Assembly (NCBI GenBank): GCA_037176905.1
Contig: JBBBWG010003371.1
Span: forward strand, 1-29,111
Length of the DNA stretch: 29,111 bases
Direction of reading: 5' to 3'
DNA from: Azolla pinnata
Taxonomy: Eukaryota; Streptophyta; Polypodiopsida; Salviniales; Salviniaceae
The notes beneath the pieces are model-generated. The model was not told where the DNA came from. It saw only the letters and a program-made list of their open reading frames with translations, and ran no database searches. Positions 12,321 through 24,456 of the stretch are shown piece after piece. Position 1 is the first letter of the stretch. Every line of letters begins with the position of its first letter. A program made the position numbers and the translations under genes.

Positions 12321-13532
12321 TGAACTCCAATTAGTACAGCTCGCTCGCTGGTCAACACTTTCTTTCAAGCATTTTCGAGCCCGATCGCTAATTCCTGTTG
12401 TACGTATTCAAGCCGTGCAAAAGCACATTTAAGTCAATAGCCTTCTGGAAGCACATGCATGTATGTACTGATCTCCTCCTCATGTGAGCAGAGAGGCATA
12501 ATGAATCGGTCAATCAGTCGGTCCATCCCCGCAAGCTATACATCCAATGGACCATAAAACATCAGGCTGCCTTTCCGCACCAGGTTTGCAAATGTCCTTC
12601 CTACCTTGACTAGTCCACCCCAAACCAATGAAACCATCAAATGCACTTGAAACCTAATGTATTGGAAGAAGCAAAAGATAGACCTGATCAAGATGCAGCA
12701 GCATAGGCCAGAGCTTCGAATCAATGCAACTCTCACTTGACTGCTCCTCATCGATCTCCTACACATACACTACACCAACCAGAATAAAAAAAATCCAAAC
12801 ATGTAAATGTTGCATGGAAGCCAATGCACGCAAAAGACCTCATGCTTTTTTTTTTTTAATCTGCCATCAGCCTCTGCAACAGCTCCTACAACCCTCATGA
12901 ACTTTATTTGTGAACCAACTAGACATGATGTGTTAGATAGAAGAAAGTGGGGCAGGAAATTACCTCTGCAAATGATTGTCATTGGAGTCCTGCAAATATA
13001 GTTGATAATCATTTAACATTCCCAACACAAGTATATAATGCTATCATGACCATACCATGGGTAAACCATAAATGGATCACATTTTGTTTTTTTTCCATTT
13101 AGAATAGAAAAAGAAAACATCACAATGTGTCACGATAATTTTTCCTTCCTGCTATATATATATATTATAACGCTTATATCTACAATGGATGTAAACATTT
13201 TGATTCAATCCCTAAAAGGTGGGTTGGTCATGCCACCTGAACAATTTTAACCAATTTAGATCAAAAGCATCTTATAAAATGACACATACAATTAGCTGTG
13301 TCGTTTATCATTGAATACCGGTCAAAGCATGAGCTCTAGTGGGAATCCTGAGCTCTAGTGGGAATCCTGAGACTAAGCACTCAAAGGCTCGTTTTGTGCA
13401 GGTACTGGCCCCAAAAATTGGATAATTAACGTGATATTAACAAAGAGTAGGGAGTATACAGCACGTGTGAGAAAGGGAGGAATCAGACCTAGGCATATCT
13501 GTGACGTATAAGAAAGATTATTAATAGCCCAC
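12321..13532. other. DNA downstream of the BTB gene, nothing firmly identified
   Basis: Holds the BTB gene's likely 3' UTR at its right end, a T-run near 12845-12860, an AT-dinucleotide run near 13155, and a perfect 19-bp direct repeat (TGAGCTCTAGTGGGAATCC at 13330-13348 and 13349-13367). Short minus-strand segments at about 12570-12770 and 12970-12995 are bounded by splice-like AG/GT, but they match no family. Confidence 0.45.
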
Positions 13533-16500
13533 TCAAACTAGCTGAACCACTGCTGCAACTCGCAGCGAACCACCTTGCAAAAGGTCTGGAAGCTCGTCAA
13601 ATAAGAAAGCTGTCCTCCAGCCCCAACCTTTGGGAGATTTCGGAAGCAATGTCCCAGCTTGAGTCAAACTGCCGAATATCATCACCTCTCTCTTTGCAGG
13701 ACATATCAACTGGAAAACCAATAAATGGTGGTATTGTAAGATGATGAAAACAGAGCTTTCTTTATATTGAAGAGGAGAATTATATCCCAAGCCTAGCAGC
13801 TATCTCTGTATCCACTTGGTTGATGATAAAGAATACTATGTTGGTCTGTGAATATGTGATATACCAATGTATAGATCAAAATATTTAATGGTATGGTTCA
13901 TATAATACCAAACTCACCCCCAAACAGAAGCACAACAGAAATCTTAGTTATCACGGAGTTACAGATAAGCATATCAGTGATATAACAGTGCCTTACCTGG
14001 TACCTAGCAGTGACCTTTTCCCTGTTGTCTGTGTATAAAGAGACCTGATGGCAAAAAATGATCATCTCAGGTACAACCATATAAATACTATCCTTAGTAC
14101 CAAATGCAGTGTTTTGGTCTCTTACGCCATATTCACAAGGGTCTAAGCTTTACCTTTTTATGGACATCCATATTTTCAGCTCGACGCCTATGAAGGAAAA
14201 GACCTGCAATCAGTCAAAAAATTAGCTGAATACTCAGCATATTCCATTGAAACCAAGCACCTAGGGCTTCAATGTAGCATTCTAAATAACTGCAATCCAG
14301 AAGATATTATTCCAGAATGTAGCATCCCTTTTCCATGGAATTGCAAGACATTTCCAGCTACAAGGGATTCAACAATAAACGGGAATGTTTGTAGAACACA
14401 ATTTTTTCAGTTGGCTATTACTTAGGAAAGTAACAAAATTTCAATTTCCTTTCAAACTCAGCACATGTATTTAAAGGATCCTCCTCACATTTGACTTTGT
14501 GTATTTTGAAAAGTCTTGAGTTTAGGCTTGACTATGCATTGGCAGGGGTTTTCACAATATGCCAGCTGCAATAACCATCTACAGTCAACTGATCCCGCTG
14601 CATTGCATTCTACGAAATAAGTTCTGACAGTTCCATACGATGTGAAAATGTGTTCAAACTAATTCCGTTTTAATAAGAAACGTATAATTTCTCAACTCTA
14701 CTTGTTGACACTCTCTTCCAAGCACATGCACTTTGTAATCATGGCATGCAGTACTTGCCACGTCCTCTGATATTCTTTAAACATTCTCAAAGTGGCTTCA
14801 AGAGTCGAGCTGTGAAAAATGATGCACCTTGAAGTAAAATAAGACAATGGAGAAAACTAACATGGTAAGTATGTTATGTGATCTATAGCTGAACTAAACA
14901 TCTGAGATACAGGAAAGATTTTGTGTGGCCCCAAAAAATGACATTATGCACCCATATGTGTAGCTATGAATATGAGGGCCTTACTATCAGGTGATACATT
15001 TTGACTCACCTAGTGTTCGACGACCTTGTGGATCTTCATCATGGAAAGCTTGGACACTAATCTGAAAAAGCACACAATAAAATTGGCATCCATTACCCAG
15101 TCAGACACATTTTAGAAGACATGTAATTGATAAAAAATGCAGTCATGCTTCACATTAACCTTCCAAAGCGATCCCCCATAAAATGATTCAGCAGAATGTT
15201 TTGACTGACCATCCGCAAGTCGATGGACATTCTCGAATTCGACACTGAAATAGTGAAACAGATTTTTGCTTCATTTCCTTCTGGATGGGTTTTGCTCAAT
15301 AGCTTTCACAAAGATGGCTTTGAGATAAGGAAAGAAAACAGAAACGTACATACCCAAAGCGGAAAGGAGGAAAGGTTCTTAAAGGAGTTTCTAAATCCAG
15401 CGAGATCGAGTCACTTGATTCCCAGTCTTGACTCCATGCCTCTTCAGATTCTATATTTTGAGATGCATTGACTGGGCTCTCAATCGCCCTGCTAGTCTCT
15501 CCTATCACACGACCGAATTGATCTTCCATGTTTCCAGATTGATTGGAATGCATTGGAGCACTACCACTTCCCCCTTGGGTAAGGCCAACAACAGTGGGCA
15601 AACCATCAACTGAATGTGCAGGCATTCCCATATTATTCAAATCAAACCGTCCATCTGATTGATCATTTCCAGTAGTTTGCTGATTTGGACGGTTTCCGAA
15701 CCCAGTAAATGGGATCCTTGTGAACATAAAGCGTGACGGAGACCATGTGCCTCCAGGGGGACCGAATGTTGATCCACGACCAATGCCAGCTAATCCATCG
15801 ACAGGACCCCGAACATGTACTCTAGCTTGCACTGGTGCAATGTTGCCAACACCCGTTTGCATGTCAACATGAAAACCAGCTGCAGCCGAGTTCCTATCCT
15901 GATCTTCCCGATAAAAATTTGAAGGCATCCGACAATTAGAATAATTGTATGGCTGCTTACAAGTGCAGGATGCCACAAATAAGCTACAGCTTTTGCAAGT
16001 TTCTGAAGCAATTGTAAGCACATGTTGCTTCAGGAGTGTCTGTTGACAGAAAGTGTGCATTATAATGAGTATTAATCTCATTAGAAAATAACTTCAGAAG
16101 GAAAACTAGAAACACCCCTGAGCTTTGCATTCCCCTGAGTTCTTGTTATTTCACGTTCTTGGTCACCCCCTAAAAGAGTAACTGATTGTGTCATTCATGC
16201 AATACTCATCAATTCATTTCCTTTTCTCCCTTTCAGGGGATGATCAAGGGTGTCTCTGAAACAATGAAAATTCAAGGGTGTTTCGAGAAATAACAAAAAC
16301 ACATGGTAGTATTTCAACCTACTTGCAACCAGAGTCCATCGGAAACAGCTTTACAAGGGAAGCCTAGTTCCTCCAATCGAGCTCTGATATGTAATAATTC
16401 TTCAAACCCCATGTGGCAATACAGGACACCACCACCTTCAAATACACCCATGAAAGCATCCCAATCTTCATTGTTTGCCCATCCTGACTGATTTATGTAG

Positions 16501-19500
16501 GTCTTCATCCGTCTTCTTCCAACCACTCTTCCACCCCAGGATAGTCCAGAGAATGGTAGCCCTTCCCTATGCCAATCGTTTTGTGAGTATCTTCCTGCAG
16601 TATTGTTTGAACCTTGGCTTGTGGAGCAATTTTGTGGTTGATCCCTTAAACTGACCATTGAATAGCAGTTTCCTGGAGGAAAGTAATCACCTTCTTGTCC
16701 ATCATGGCTAGAGCAAGCCTCTTCACCTGTGCCTGTTTAAATAATTTCGTGGTTTGTATTAACAGTCTGAATATATTCCTTAACTTTACCTGAATTTGAG
16801 ATCTAACTGGTGATCCTTCAGCTCACCTCTATAAAGATACATGATACCTGAAACTTGTTGAGGGTCATATTCTTGATTGCCTTTCATATTGGGATCAACA
16901 TCATCACAGAAATCTACGACTGCATCTGCCAAATCTAATACTATATTTTGGATCGCATTTACGTCATCACAGGCACCTCCCCTTCTTTTCATGGCTTTCT
17001 GCAGCTTTGGTGTTAATTTTGTCCGGTCTTCAGTGAAACTATCATAGTCTTTGGGATGAATCGAGTAAAATGAGTGTGAATCCCCTCCATTTACAACTGC
17101 ACTTGCAGGTAAGGGTTGAGGAGTATCAATCTCAAACAATGAGCCCCTTGAAATAAGCACACTAAGAGCCAGTTCAAACCTGTGTTCATAGATTTATGAG
17201 ATGGCACCAATTTAGGCTTGTTCATAGAAACCAATTTACTAAAATATTAATTCTGACGGCACCTTTTCTCTTCACTGGCAACCCAGAGTTCATCTGAAAT
17301 CAACAATGTGCGTAGAGTTTGCAATGACAACTTGGGGAGAATCTGAAAGTTGGAACGAATAAAATCACAATAAAATGCCGATATCATGCATAAAACAATA
17401 AAAAAAATTAAAACCTATTCTGCAAGACTTCTGGCTTCAATAACGAATATAACTACATTTACATTGGGACTGAGTTAAAATACAAAGCATGACATCAAAA
17501 TGCCTTTCTGGTTAGAAAATTGTTTGGTCATGCTATAAGCTAACTGGAAGAATTTCTTCATTTCAGCTTTGCAATCTAAACACTCGATGCCCTTCAGACC
17601 TAGTACTTGGTGAAAGCCTAACCATGGAGGCTATTAATAGACTTGATAACAGCATAAAACTATTCAAGCTGTGTGAAGACTATTTCAGCTACTGCAAATT
17701 CCATTTGGAGTAGTTTATACACAAGTAACTCTCTAGATATTCTTGATTTGTTCTGTAGTTCCTTTACAGATGATGTTGTGTTTTCATTTTTCCGCCCTCG
17801 GCAAATAATGAAGGGGTAGGGACATTTTTCTGTAACAAAGAAGAGGTCAATAAATTTTTGAGGTTTTTTCTTTATGCATTAAGTATTACAGACTTTTTGG
17901 TTTGAACCAACCATTGACTAACTTCCAAAAACATCCTCACAATGTGAGCTAAACATACTTCTTTTAATTCAACAGCACCTCCCCGACACAGATATCCCCA
18001 ACATGCTTTCCGCACACGCTCTCCATAAATACCATAATCTTGACTTTCTGCAAATGCCTGTCGAGCACAGTTAAAACTTGCATTTTAGAAAATTTGAGTT
18101 GTGCACGAATAAAACCAGGGAAAAAGTACAAAAGGAGGACCATGTATTTCATTTCAAACCATTGTTCTACCTCACCTGATAAGATAGAAAGTTGTCCGTC
18201 CATATTTCTGAGATAATAAATTCAGTACAAATTGCACAAAGGTCCTGCAAATACTCACATATGTTAGGCACAAAGGTCCATTTAGATAATATCACATAGC
18301 ACATATTCAAACTCAAAAACCTCAAAAAATCTTGAACATTAGATAAGTTTTTATATTAAACCCAATACCTATTAAGTACAAAAGAATTCCAACTAGGTTT
18401 AGCATGGAGAGTCGAGACAACCCAAGAGCAAGAAAGCAAGGAATAACTAATATTTCACCAATAAGATGGAACAATATTTATATAATCTATATGTGCATTA
18501 TGGGATAATGCCTATGACAATGAGTATGAACACATCATACAATGTATGCATGTTTATTGACGTTAATAACGGAGGAAAAGGGATGTCTAATGGCACAACA
18601 GTGTACGCAACTTTCATGACAAGAGAGCAAAATGGACAAGATGAAAAACATGACAATGGAAAGCAACTATCGTGGTTCATGTTATCGGGAATTCTGCAGT
18701 AGTGGCTCATCAATTGCATACACAAATATGCAAAGTAAAACATAAAAATTGGGAGACCAACTGTGGAACAATCATGATTAGCTATGTTATAGCCAAGCTG
18801 TGTACCACTGTTCAAACAAAAGATTAGCTCATGGCCGAGTATCATCACAAGAGACATTTGGCCCAGCATGCCTTAGACCATAATGTTCCATCATTGTTCA
18901 TTATCTGATTAGACTGCGTAAATATAGGAGAGTAAATATCAGAGAAAGTTGACTTCAAGGTAAAACATCACATTGTTCTTTTCTGATTACATGGAGTAAA
19001 TATAGGAGAAAGTTATGGAAAGCACAAGCTTCGACATAAAATCATAATTCTTTTCCTAAAATCCTATGAAGCTCAGCAATATTGCCTCTGAGAAAACTGT
19101 TTTCCCAGAGTGCTGTTTTCCCAAGTATAATACAATTTTGGTGCACCAACTGAAGGTGGTTGTTTATGCACCAATTCAGACTCTTTCTTGTGCTGCAATT
19201 CCACCAACGAGAATACCAGTCAGGTCTCTAAGAGGACAATTAAAGAGGGCTCAGCATTGATCAAGTAATTAGAATGTGTCATGCATGTAAGCCACAAGAA
19301 ACAGTACCAAGGCCTAATCATCCATGTCATCAACAAATAAAGATCATAATCACAAAGCACCAAAGGCATTCCCCGCCTCATAGTTCATGCAAGTTAATTA
19401 AACAATTAAAATTTTCTGTACAAGCTCACATATAGCATAAAACATGTTGACAACAAGAAAATACCCGTAAATCAAGAAATGATGCTGCTGCTAATACTCT

Positions 19501-21475
19501 GAAAGCATTTCCATCATTTAATTTAGGCTGATGGCCATATAAATATGCCAGAGCCATGCTAACTGCCTCTCCATTGATGTTCTCATCATCAATGTGAAGA
19601 GTAACTTCTGGTGCACCAGCTTCCTTCCATGGACCTTGGAGCATATTCCTGAATAAAAGGTGCATGAAATAAAGGTTAGTAAATATTGAGCTAAACGACA
19701 AACCCACCACACATAACGACCAATACTTGTAAGTAAGCTACAAGAAGAGGACAATGCAATAGTATAAATAAGCAGGGCCAAGTATGTGGGCTATCGGAAC
19801 ACATAGAATGGCATTCACGAAGATTCTTTAACCTGCAATTCCCTTTAGGAAAGAATAGCGGTATATCCGAGATTTCATAAACAAAAAGATAGTCCTGGTA
19901 TGCACCTGATAGCAATTTCTTGAATCTACAACGCCTTTCAGAAAGGAAATAGAATTTATACTCTGTAAGGATTTCTGGGGATCAAAACTAACAACACAGT
20001 CTATAAAATCTTTCTAGAGTAGATAAACTGTTACCCCTTCATCGAAGAAAATAGCTCACAGTCCATTTAACAGCATAACAAATTTTTACTCTTAAAAACC
20101 ATTTCAGACAGGAGAAAAAAACATGTTTTTTTTAATTTAGAAATGTCATGAGGCATCGATCAGGAAGGAAGTAGAATACATATGATCCGTGCCCTCATTT
20201 TGACAGAGCTAATATTTTTCATACTTTTAAATCCATTTAAGGTAGGAAAACAAGATGCCTCTTTGATCTACGAGTCCCCTTTAGCCATAGATTAGGAAAC
20301 GGTATAAATGCCAATATACCGAAAATAACAGAACTGGCAGCTTTCTTACTTTTAAACCCATTTAAGGCAGGAAAATAAGATGTCTATTTGATCTACAAAT
20401 CCGCTTTTAGGGAACGGTATAAATGCCTGTTGTACCTGAAAACTGAGCCATTTTTAATCAATAAGCCATCTTACACTGTTAAGGAATCAAAATATCCTTA
20501 AAGACCTGTTTATGAAGGCAAGTTACAGATTCACATGTGATCTGTAAGCCATTAGAGAAAGGAGTCCCTAAGTCACAGTTTCTCTTTGAGCTGTCTCCAA
20601 AAGATGGTATTCCAGAAATTTCTTTGATCTAACGTCTCTTCAGGCACCAAAAAGTATTTGGAATCACTTCTTTCCAAAAGAAAAGACGTCATTTGCAATG
20701 TAATTTGCAGAGGTCCCAGTGATCTACGTTCTCTCACCAAAAAGTAGCTAATTTACGGGGAGCTTAATGCATCAAAGCATCGGATTTTGTAGCCTGTAAT
20801 CCCTTGTCATTGTTAAAAACACCAAATTTCTTTATCCTTCATTCATCCTCTTTGCATACAAAAGCAAAAGGTTTCATCAAGTATCTTCTTCAATGGTAAG
20901 CATCCATGACAGCCAAAGACGCAACACACGATGAAGGTACTTTTGCACCTGAAAACGGAGCTCCGGGCGAGGATCAGGCGATGCAAGGAGTAAGACGATC
21001 CCATGGCATGAACGAGGATGTCTGAGAAAGAGCCAGAGTTCCATCCTTCGGTTTGGACATGGTCACAGAGGGAAGCAAGGTTGCTACAATCCAAAGCACG
21101 AGTTTCGTCGCTGCTTTCTTCATCGGAGATCGCTGAGGAGGAGGATGCAGAGGCCAGAGGCAGTACAGCATTGTTGCTTGCCATCAGCTTTAGCGATGCA
21201 GAAAGGTGAGGCTTCATGGATCCATCTGATCGCATATTTTGGATAGTTCGATTCCGTGTGCCGGTGCCGGGGCCTGGACCTGAGCCTCTGCCTTGTGCCC
21301 GAACCTGAGCCTGAGCCTGAACCGGGAGAGGAAATGTCAGGTTCAGCTTGTCGTCGTTTTCACTCTTCCGAGGCGAATCAGAGATGACAAAAATCCGACG
21401 ATGTGGATTGCTGCCCGTGAGGAACGGTGCAAGAAGAAATGGCGAAGGGAGGAGGGATGGCAAAGCAATCGGCAC
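13533..21475 (-). CDS. BTB/POZ domain protein with conserved C-terminal region
   Basis: Up to 939 residues from 13 exons, in transcript order: 21475-20949, 19648-19465, 18244-18176, 18057-17959, 17342-17263, 17179-16827, 16732-16323, 16039-15354, 15244-15160, 15061-15010, 14203-14154, 14044-13997, 13709-13533. All junctions are GT-AG and in phase. The BTB fold covers residues ~145-240 (FSDILVHAMGSSYSLHRLIL, SSVFRNMLQGPWKEA), followed by a BACK-like helical part (~240-325) that recalls germ-cell-less-type proteins. Exon 8 adds a Cys cluster (CKSC, CTC) that might bind zinc. The end (SVQAFHDEDPQGRRTLGLFL, VTARYQLICPAKREVM, PKGWGWRTAFLFDEL) is strongly coding-like and resembles an uncharacterised plant BTB family. 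BTB proteins often link substrates to CUL3 ubiquitin ligases; that role is inferred. The start is uncertain: in-frame Met at 21235 gives 859 residues and drops a low-complexity Q/A/G/P segment. Exon 7 may also begin 6 bases later (16726). Confidence 0.92.
20219..20428. repeat. 125-bp degenerate tandem pair in BTB intron 1
   Basis: ACTTTTAAATCCATTTAAGG at 20223 and ACTTTTAAACCCATTTAAGG at 20348 start two copies. Each then has GGAAAA(C/T)AAGATG, TTTGATCTAC and GGAACGGTATAAATGCC. Weaker relatives of the GATCTAC and AAAAAGTA parts occur elsewhere between 19919 and 20760, so much of the 1.3-kb intron may derive from one amplified unit. Confidence 0.7.
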
Positions 21476-21515
21476 GTCGTCTGCAGAGGTCCCTGCGCGT
21501 ACACAGTGGCAGCAG

Positions 21516-21524
21516 TTAGGGTTT
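21516..21524 (-). promoter_or_regulatory. telo-box upstream of the BTB gene
   Basis: TTAGGGTTT on the + strand, AAACCCTAA on the gene's strand, 41 bases before the longest BTB start codon. Telo-boxes of this form are known plant promoter elements bound by telomere-repeat-binding (TRB) and Pur-alpha-type factors. Activity here is inferred. Confidence 0.5.
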
Positions 21525-21540
21525 GGCGAGGGAGAAGAAG

Positions 21541-21573
<33 letters not shown>

Positions 21574-22541
21574 GATGGTGATGGTGATGGTGATCGTGAT
21601 GGTGGTGGTGATGCTGATGCTGATGCGGATGATGGTGATGGTGATGATGGTGATGGTGATGGTGATGGTGGTGGTGATGCTGATGCTGATGCGGATGATG
21701 GTGATGGTGATGATGATGATGGTGATGGTGATGATGATGATGGTGATGGTACTGGTTGTGGTGGTGGTGATGGTGATGGTGATGGTGGTGGTGATGGTGA
21801 TGGTGGTGATGGTGATGATGGTGATGGTGGTGATGGTGGTGATCATGATGATGATGGTGATGGTCGTGATTATGGTGATGATAGTGATGGTGATGATGAT
21901 GATGGTGGTGATTGTGGTGGAGGTGATGGTGATGACCGTGATGATGGTGATGGTGATGACGGTGATGGTGGTGATGGTGATGACCGTGATGGTGGTGATG
22001 GTGGTGATGGTGATGATGGTGATGGTGATGACGGTGATGTTGGTGATGGTGGTGATGGTGATGATGGTGATGATGATGACGGTGATGGTGGTCATGGTGG
22101 TCATGGTGATGATGGTGATGGTGGTGACGGTGATGGTGGTCATGGTGGTCATGGTGGTCATGATGGTGATTATGGTGATGGTGATGATGGTGATGGTGAG
22201 GTGATGGTGATGATGGTGATGGTGATGGTGATGGTGATGATGGTGGTGGTGATGATGGTCAGGTGATGGTGATGGTGATGGTGATGGTGATGGTGATGAT
22301 GGTGGTGGTGATGGTGGTGATGGGAGTGGATAGTGAAACGTATATCTGGTGATGATGGTGGTGGTGATGATGGTGATGATGGTTATGGTGGTGGTGATGG
22401 TGACGATGTAGATGATGCTGATGATGCCGATGGTGCTGACAGTGCTAATGATGCTGATCATGCAATGATGCTGATGGTGTTGATGACTTTGATGATGTTG
22501 ATGGTGTCGATGATGGTGATGGTGATGATGGTGATGGTGGC
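21541..22541. repeat. 1-kb GAT/GGT trinucleotide satellite
   Basis: Begins as about ten perfect GAC triplets, then becomes GATGGT hexamers mixed with GAT, GGT, GCT and GTC triplets almost without interruption. It includes an internal duplication: GGTGATGCTGATGCTGATGC occurs near 21605 and again near 21672. Every frame stays open for hundreds of bases on both strands because the repeat has no stop codons; the peptides would be Asp/Gly, Met/Val or His/Ile/Thr only. That is the mark of simple repeat, not a gene. It starts 66 bases upstream of the longest BTB reading frame, so it is promoter or leader DNA of that gene. Confidence 0.95.
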
Positions 22542-24456
22542 TGTACCCATGACTCATGGAAGTGATGTTTTTCCTATTCATTGCAAAATGCCCCTGGCTC
22601 TACATTTGTGATAATATCTGCCCTAAATACCACTCCCTCTCTTCCTGATGAGAGATGCTGCTAGTTCATGGAGATGATGATGCCATGCAACTGCAGTGAT
22701 GATGCCGATGCAAAACGATGGCGATCCCGAGAGAGCTGGCGATGCGATATCTGGCCAGTTCGTGCTTGTCTATGCTCGTGTCAGTATTGTCCTTGGCTTT
22801 TTGGCTCTTCTAAAAAAAAACAAAAACAAAAAAACGATTGATATCTCTATACCGTCTCTTGCTTTGCTGTGAAACATTCGTCGACAATCAAAACCTGCAA
22901 CCAGAAGATGTGCATGATTGTGTGTGCACGTCGGCTGAAATTGAAAGTGAGAAGAGGTCGTTGTGTCGTTTTGGTCTGTTTGCACGTTGGACATGTCCAG
23001 TGGTCTTTAAATTCGTAGAAATTTCGATGCAAATCCTCTACTTTGTTCATTGAATGCACACTCTTTTCATAATAATATATCATCGCATGTTATTTACGGA
23101 AAGAAATGGGAGCAATCAAGGAGCTGGTTCGACGCGGGCCAATAGGTCATTAGAAGAGTTCGCATCTGGAGATATGAAGTGAAAACTGGCTCAATAGTTC
23201 GAACGTGTTGTACCATAGTCTACACACTCCCTCGCAATGGGCACATATACAAAGTATCTGAAGCTAGAGAAGAACTAAAGATATAACAAGGGTTGTCCTG
23301 GAACCAGCTCCGTGCCCAATGCGCTACGATAATGACCGAAATCGAGTCTACCAAACAGACCTCCGATCATCACGTCCCACAACATATTCGCGAGCCATAC
23401 GAAACCTTCTGAAAGCCGAGCTCCTCCTTTTAGTTAGCACAATCTCGACCAGAATGATGCCAGACTTCGACAACACTTTGAAGCGTTATCATTAGTGCAA
23501 ACCACGGCCCGATCGCTCGGAGATGCTCGAAGAATACCATCATCGATCAGATCATCGACGTGTCGTTGGATGATTAGAGACGCAGATCGACAGACAGACA
23601 AACAGACAAACAGACAAACAAAACAAAACAAACAGCTACAAGATGGAAGAGAATGGAATCGGAAGCTTTCACCATCTTCATTCATTGGCACGATCGCGGC
23701 GCCCTTTAAGTACCAACACCCACTCCAGCAACCAACCATTGGCTCGCTCGTCTGCAGAGCGATTATTTCTTCTTTTTCTCTTCGCCGAGATGCGATCAAA
23801 AGCCATTTTCCCTGCGCATATAAGCGCTTTCTTCTTTCTTGTTCCCTGCGCATATATGCCTCGGCACCCAATCGGAGCTCACTGATTTCTGCCCTCATCA
23901 TCGCATGGGATTCATCGACCCCCAAACAGCGAATGAAGGAATTAATTCTCATGGATGCAACAAAAAAAAAAAACATGCCCGAGAATGCGGATCGGCATGC
24001 GCAATCGTTGGCGCAACGCTTACTGCAAATGATTTTACACGAATTATCATCAGTCCTTCCATGTTCATGAATCCTAAACCCCCCTTCTTTATGTGTCATC
24101 ACCCCATGTATAATAACTAACTTTTACCCCCCTTAAAACACATCTAGAAAGAAGAAAATGCTCGAGATCGTATGTGTCAGTATATAATGTATAGAAGAAG
24201 AAATTTGTTCAGGATCAAGGGATAAAAGTATTTGATATATTAGGAGATTCCGGCCAGCCCACACAAAGACAAAAGTCCCTTGTATGCTTTGCATGGAGAT
24301 AATACATACATGTATATGCAAGTAATATGTATATATAGCATATTGGAAGCTAACTATAATCAATATAAAGAATCTCTATCTGTCTATCTATCTATTTCTC
24401 TATATATAGATGGATGGATAGGATAGAATAGGATAGGATAGGATAGATTGGCCCTG
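22542..24456. other. gene-poor intergenic stretch
   Basis: No recognisable gene. Holds a CAGA/CAAA microsatellite at 23590-23634, and a TATA-bearing direct repeat TTCCCTGCGCATATA at 23808-23822 and 23842-23856. Near 23700-23860 it looks promoter-like (CCATTGG, TATAAG). Overlapping open frames on both strands at 23434-24102 (up to 222 codons on the minus strand) have low-complexity Cys/Phe/Val and no family similarity. Confidence 0.5.
24375..24447. repeat. compound (TCTA)n-(GGATA)n microsatellite
   Basis: A TCTA/TCTG tetranucleotide run, a short TATATATAGA bridge and then GGATA pentamers. It lies immediately downstream of the response-regulator stop codon (24457-24459, minus strand) and so is probably within its 3' UTR. 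Confidence 0.9.

Noticed and set aside
12536-12620. Minus-strand peptide PDVLWSIGCIACG resembling the kinase motif DVWSLGC
   Set aside because: Only a few residues match, no HRD, DFG or other kinase parts are nearby, and the surrounding frame is broken; likely chance.
21293-22581. Long overlapping open frames on both strands (up to 412 codons), Asp/Gly, Met/Val or His/Ile/Thr-rich
   Set aside because: They are translations of a GAT/GGT simple repeat that lacks stop codons in nearly every frame; no domain or unique sequence is present in the repeat part.
23434-24102. 222-codon minus-strand and 191-codon plus-strand frames
   Set aside because: Both strands are open over the same DNA, composition is odd (microsatellite-derived Cys/Val/Phe run), and neither resembles a protein family or shows partner exons.
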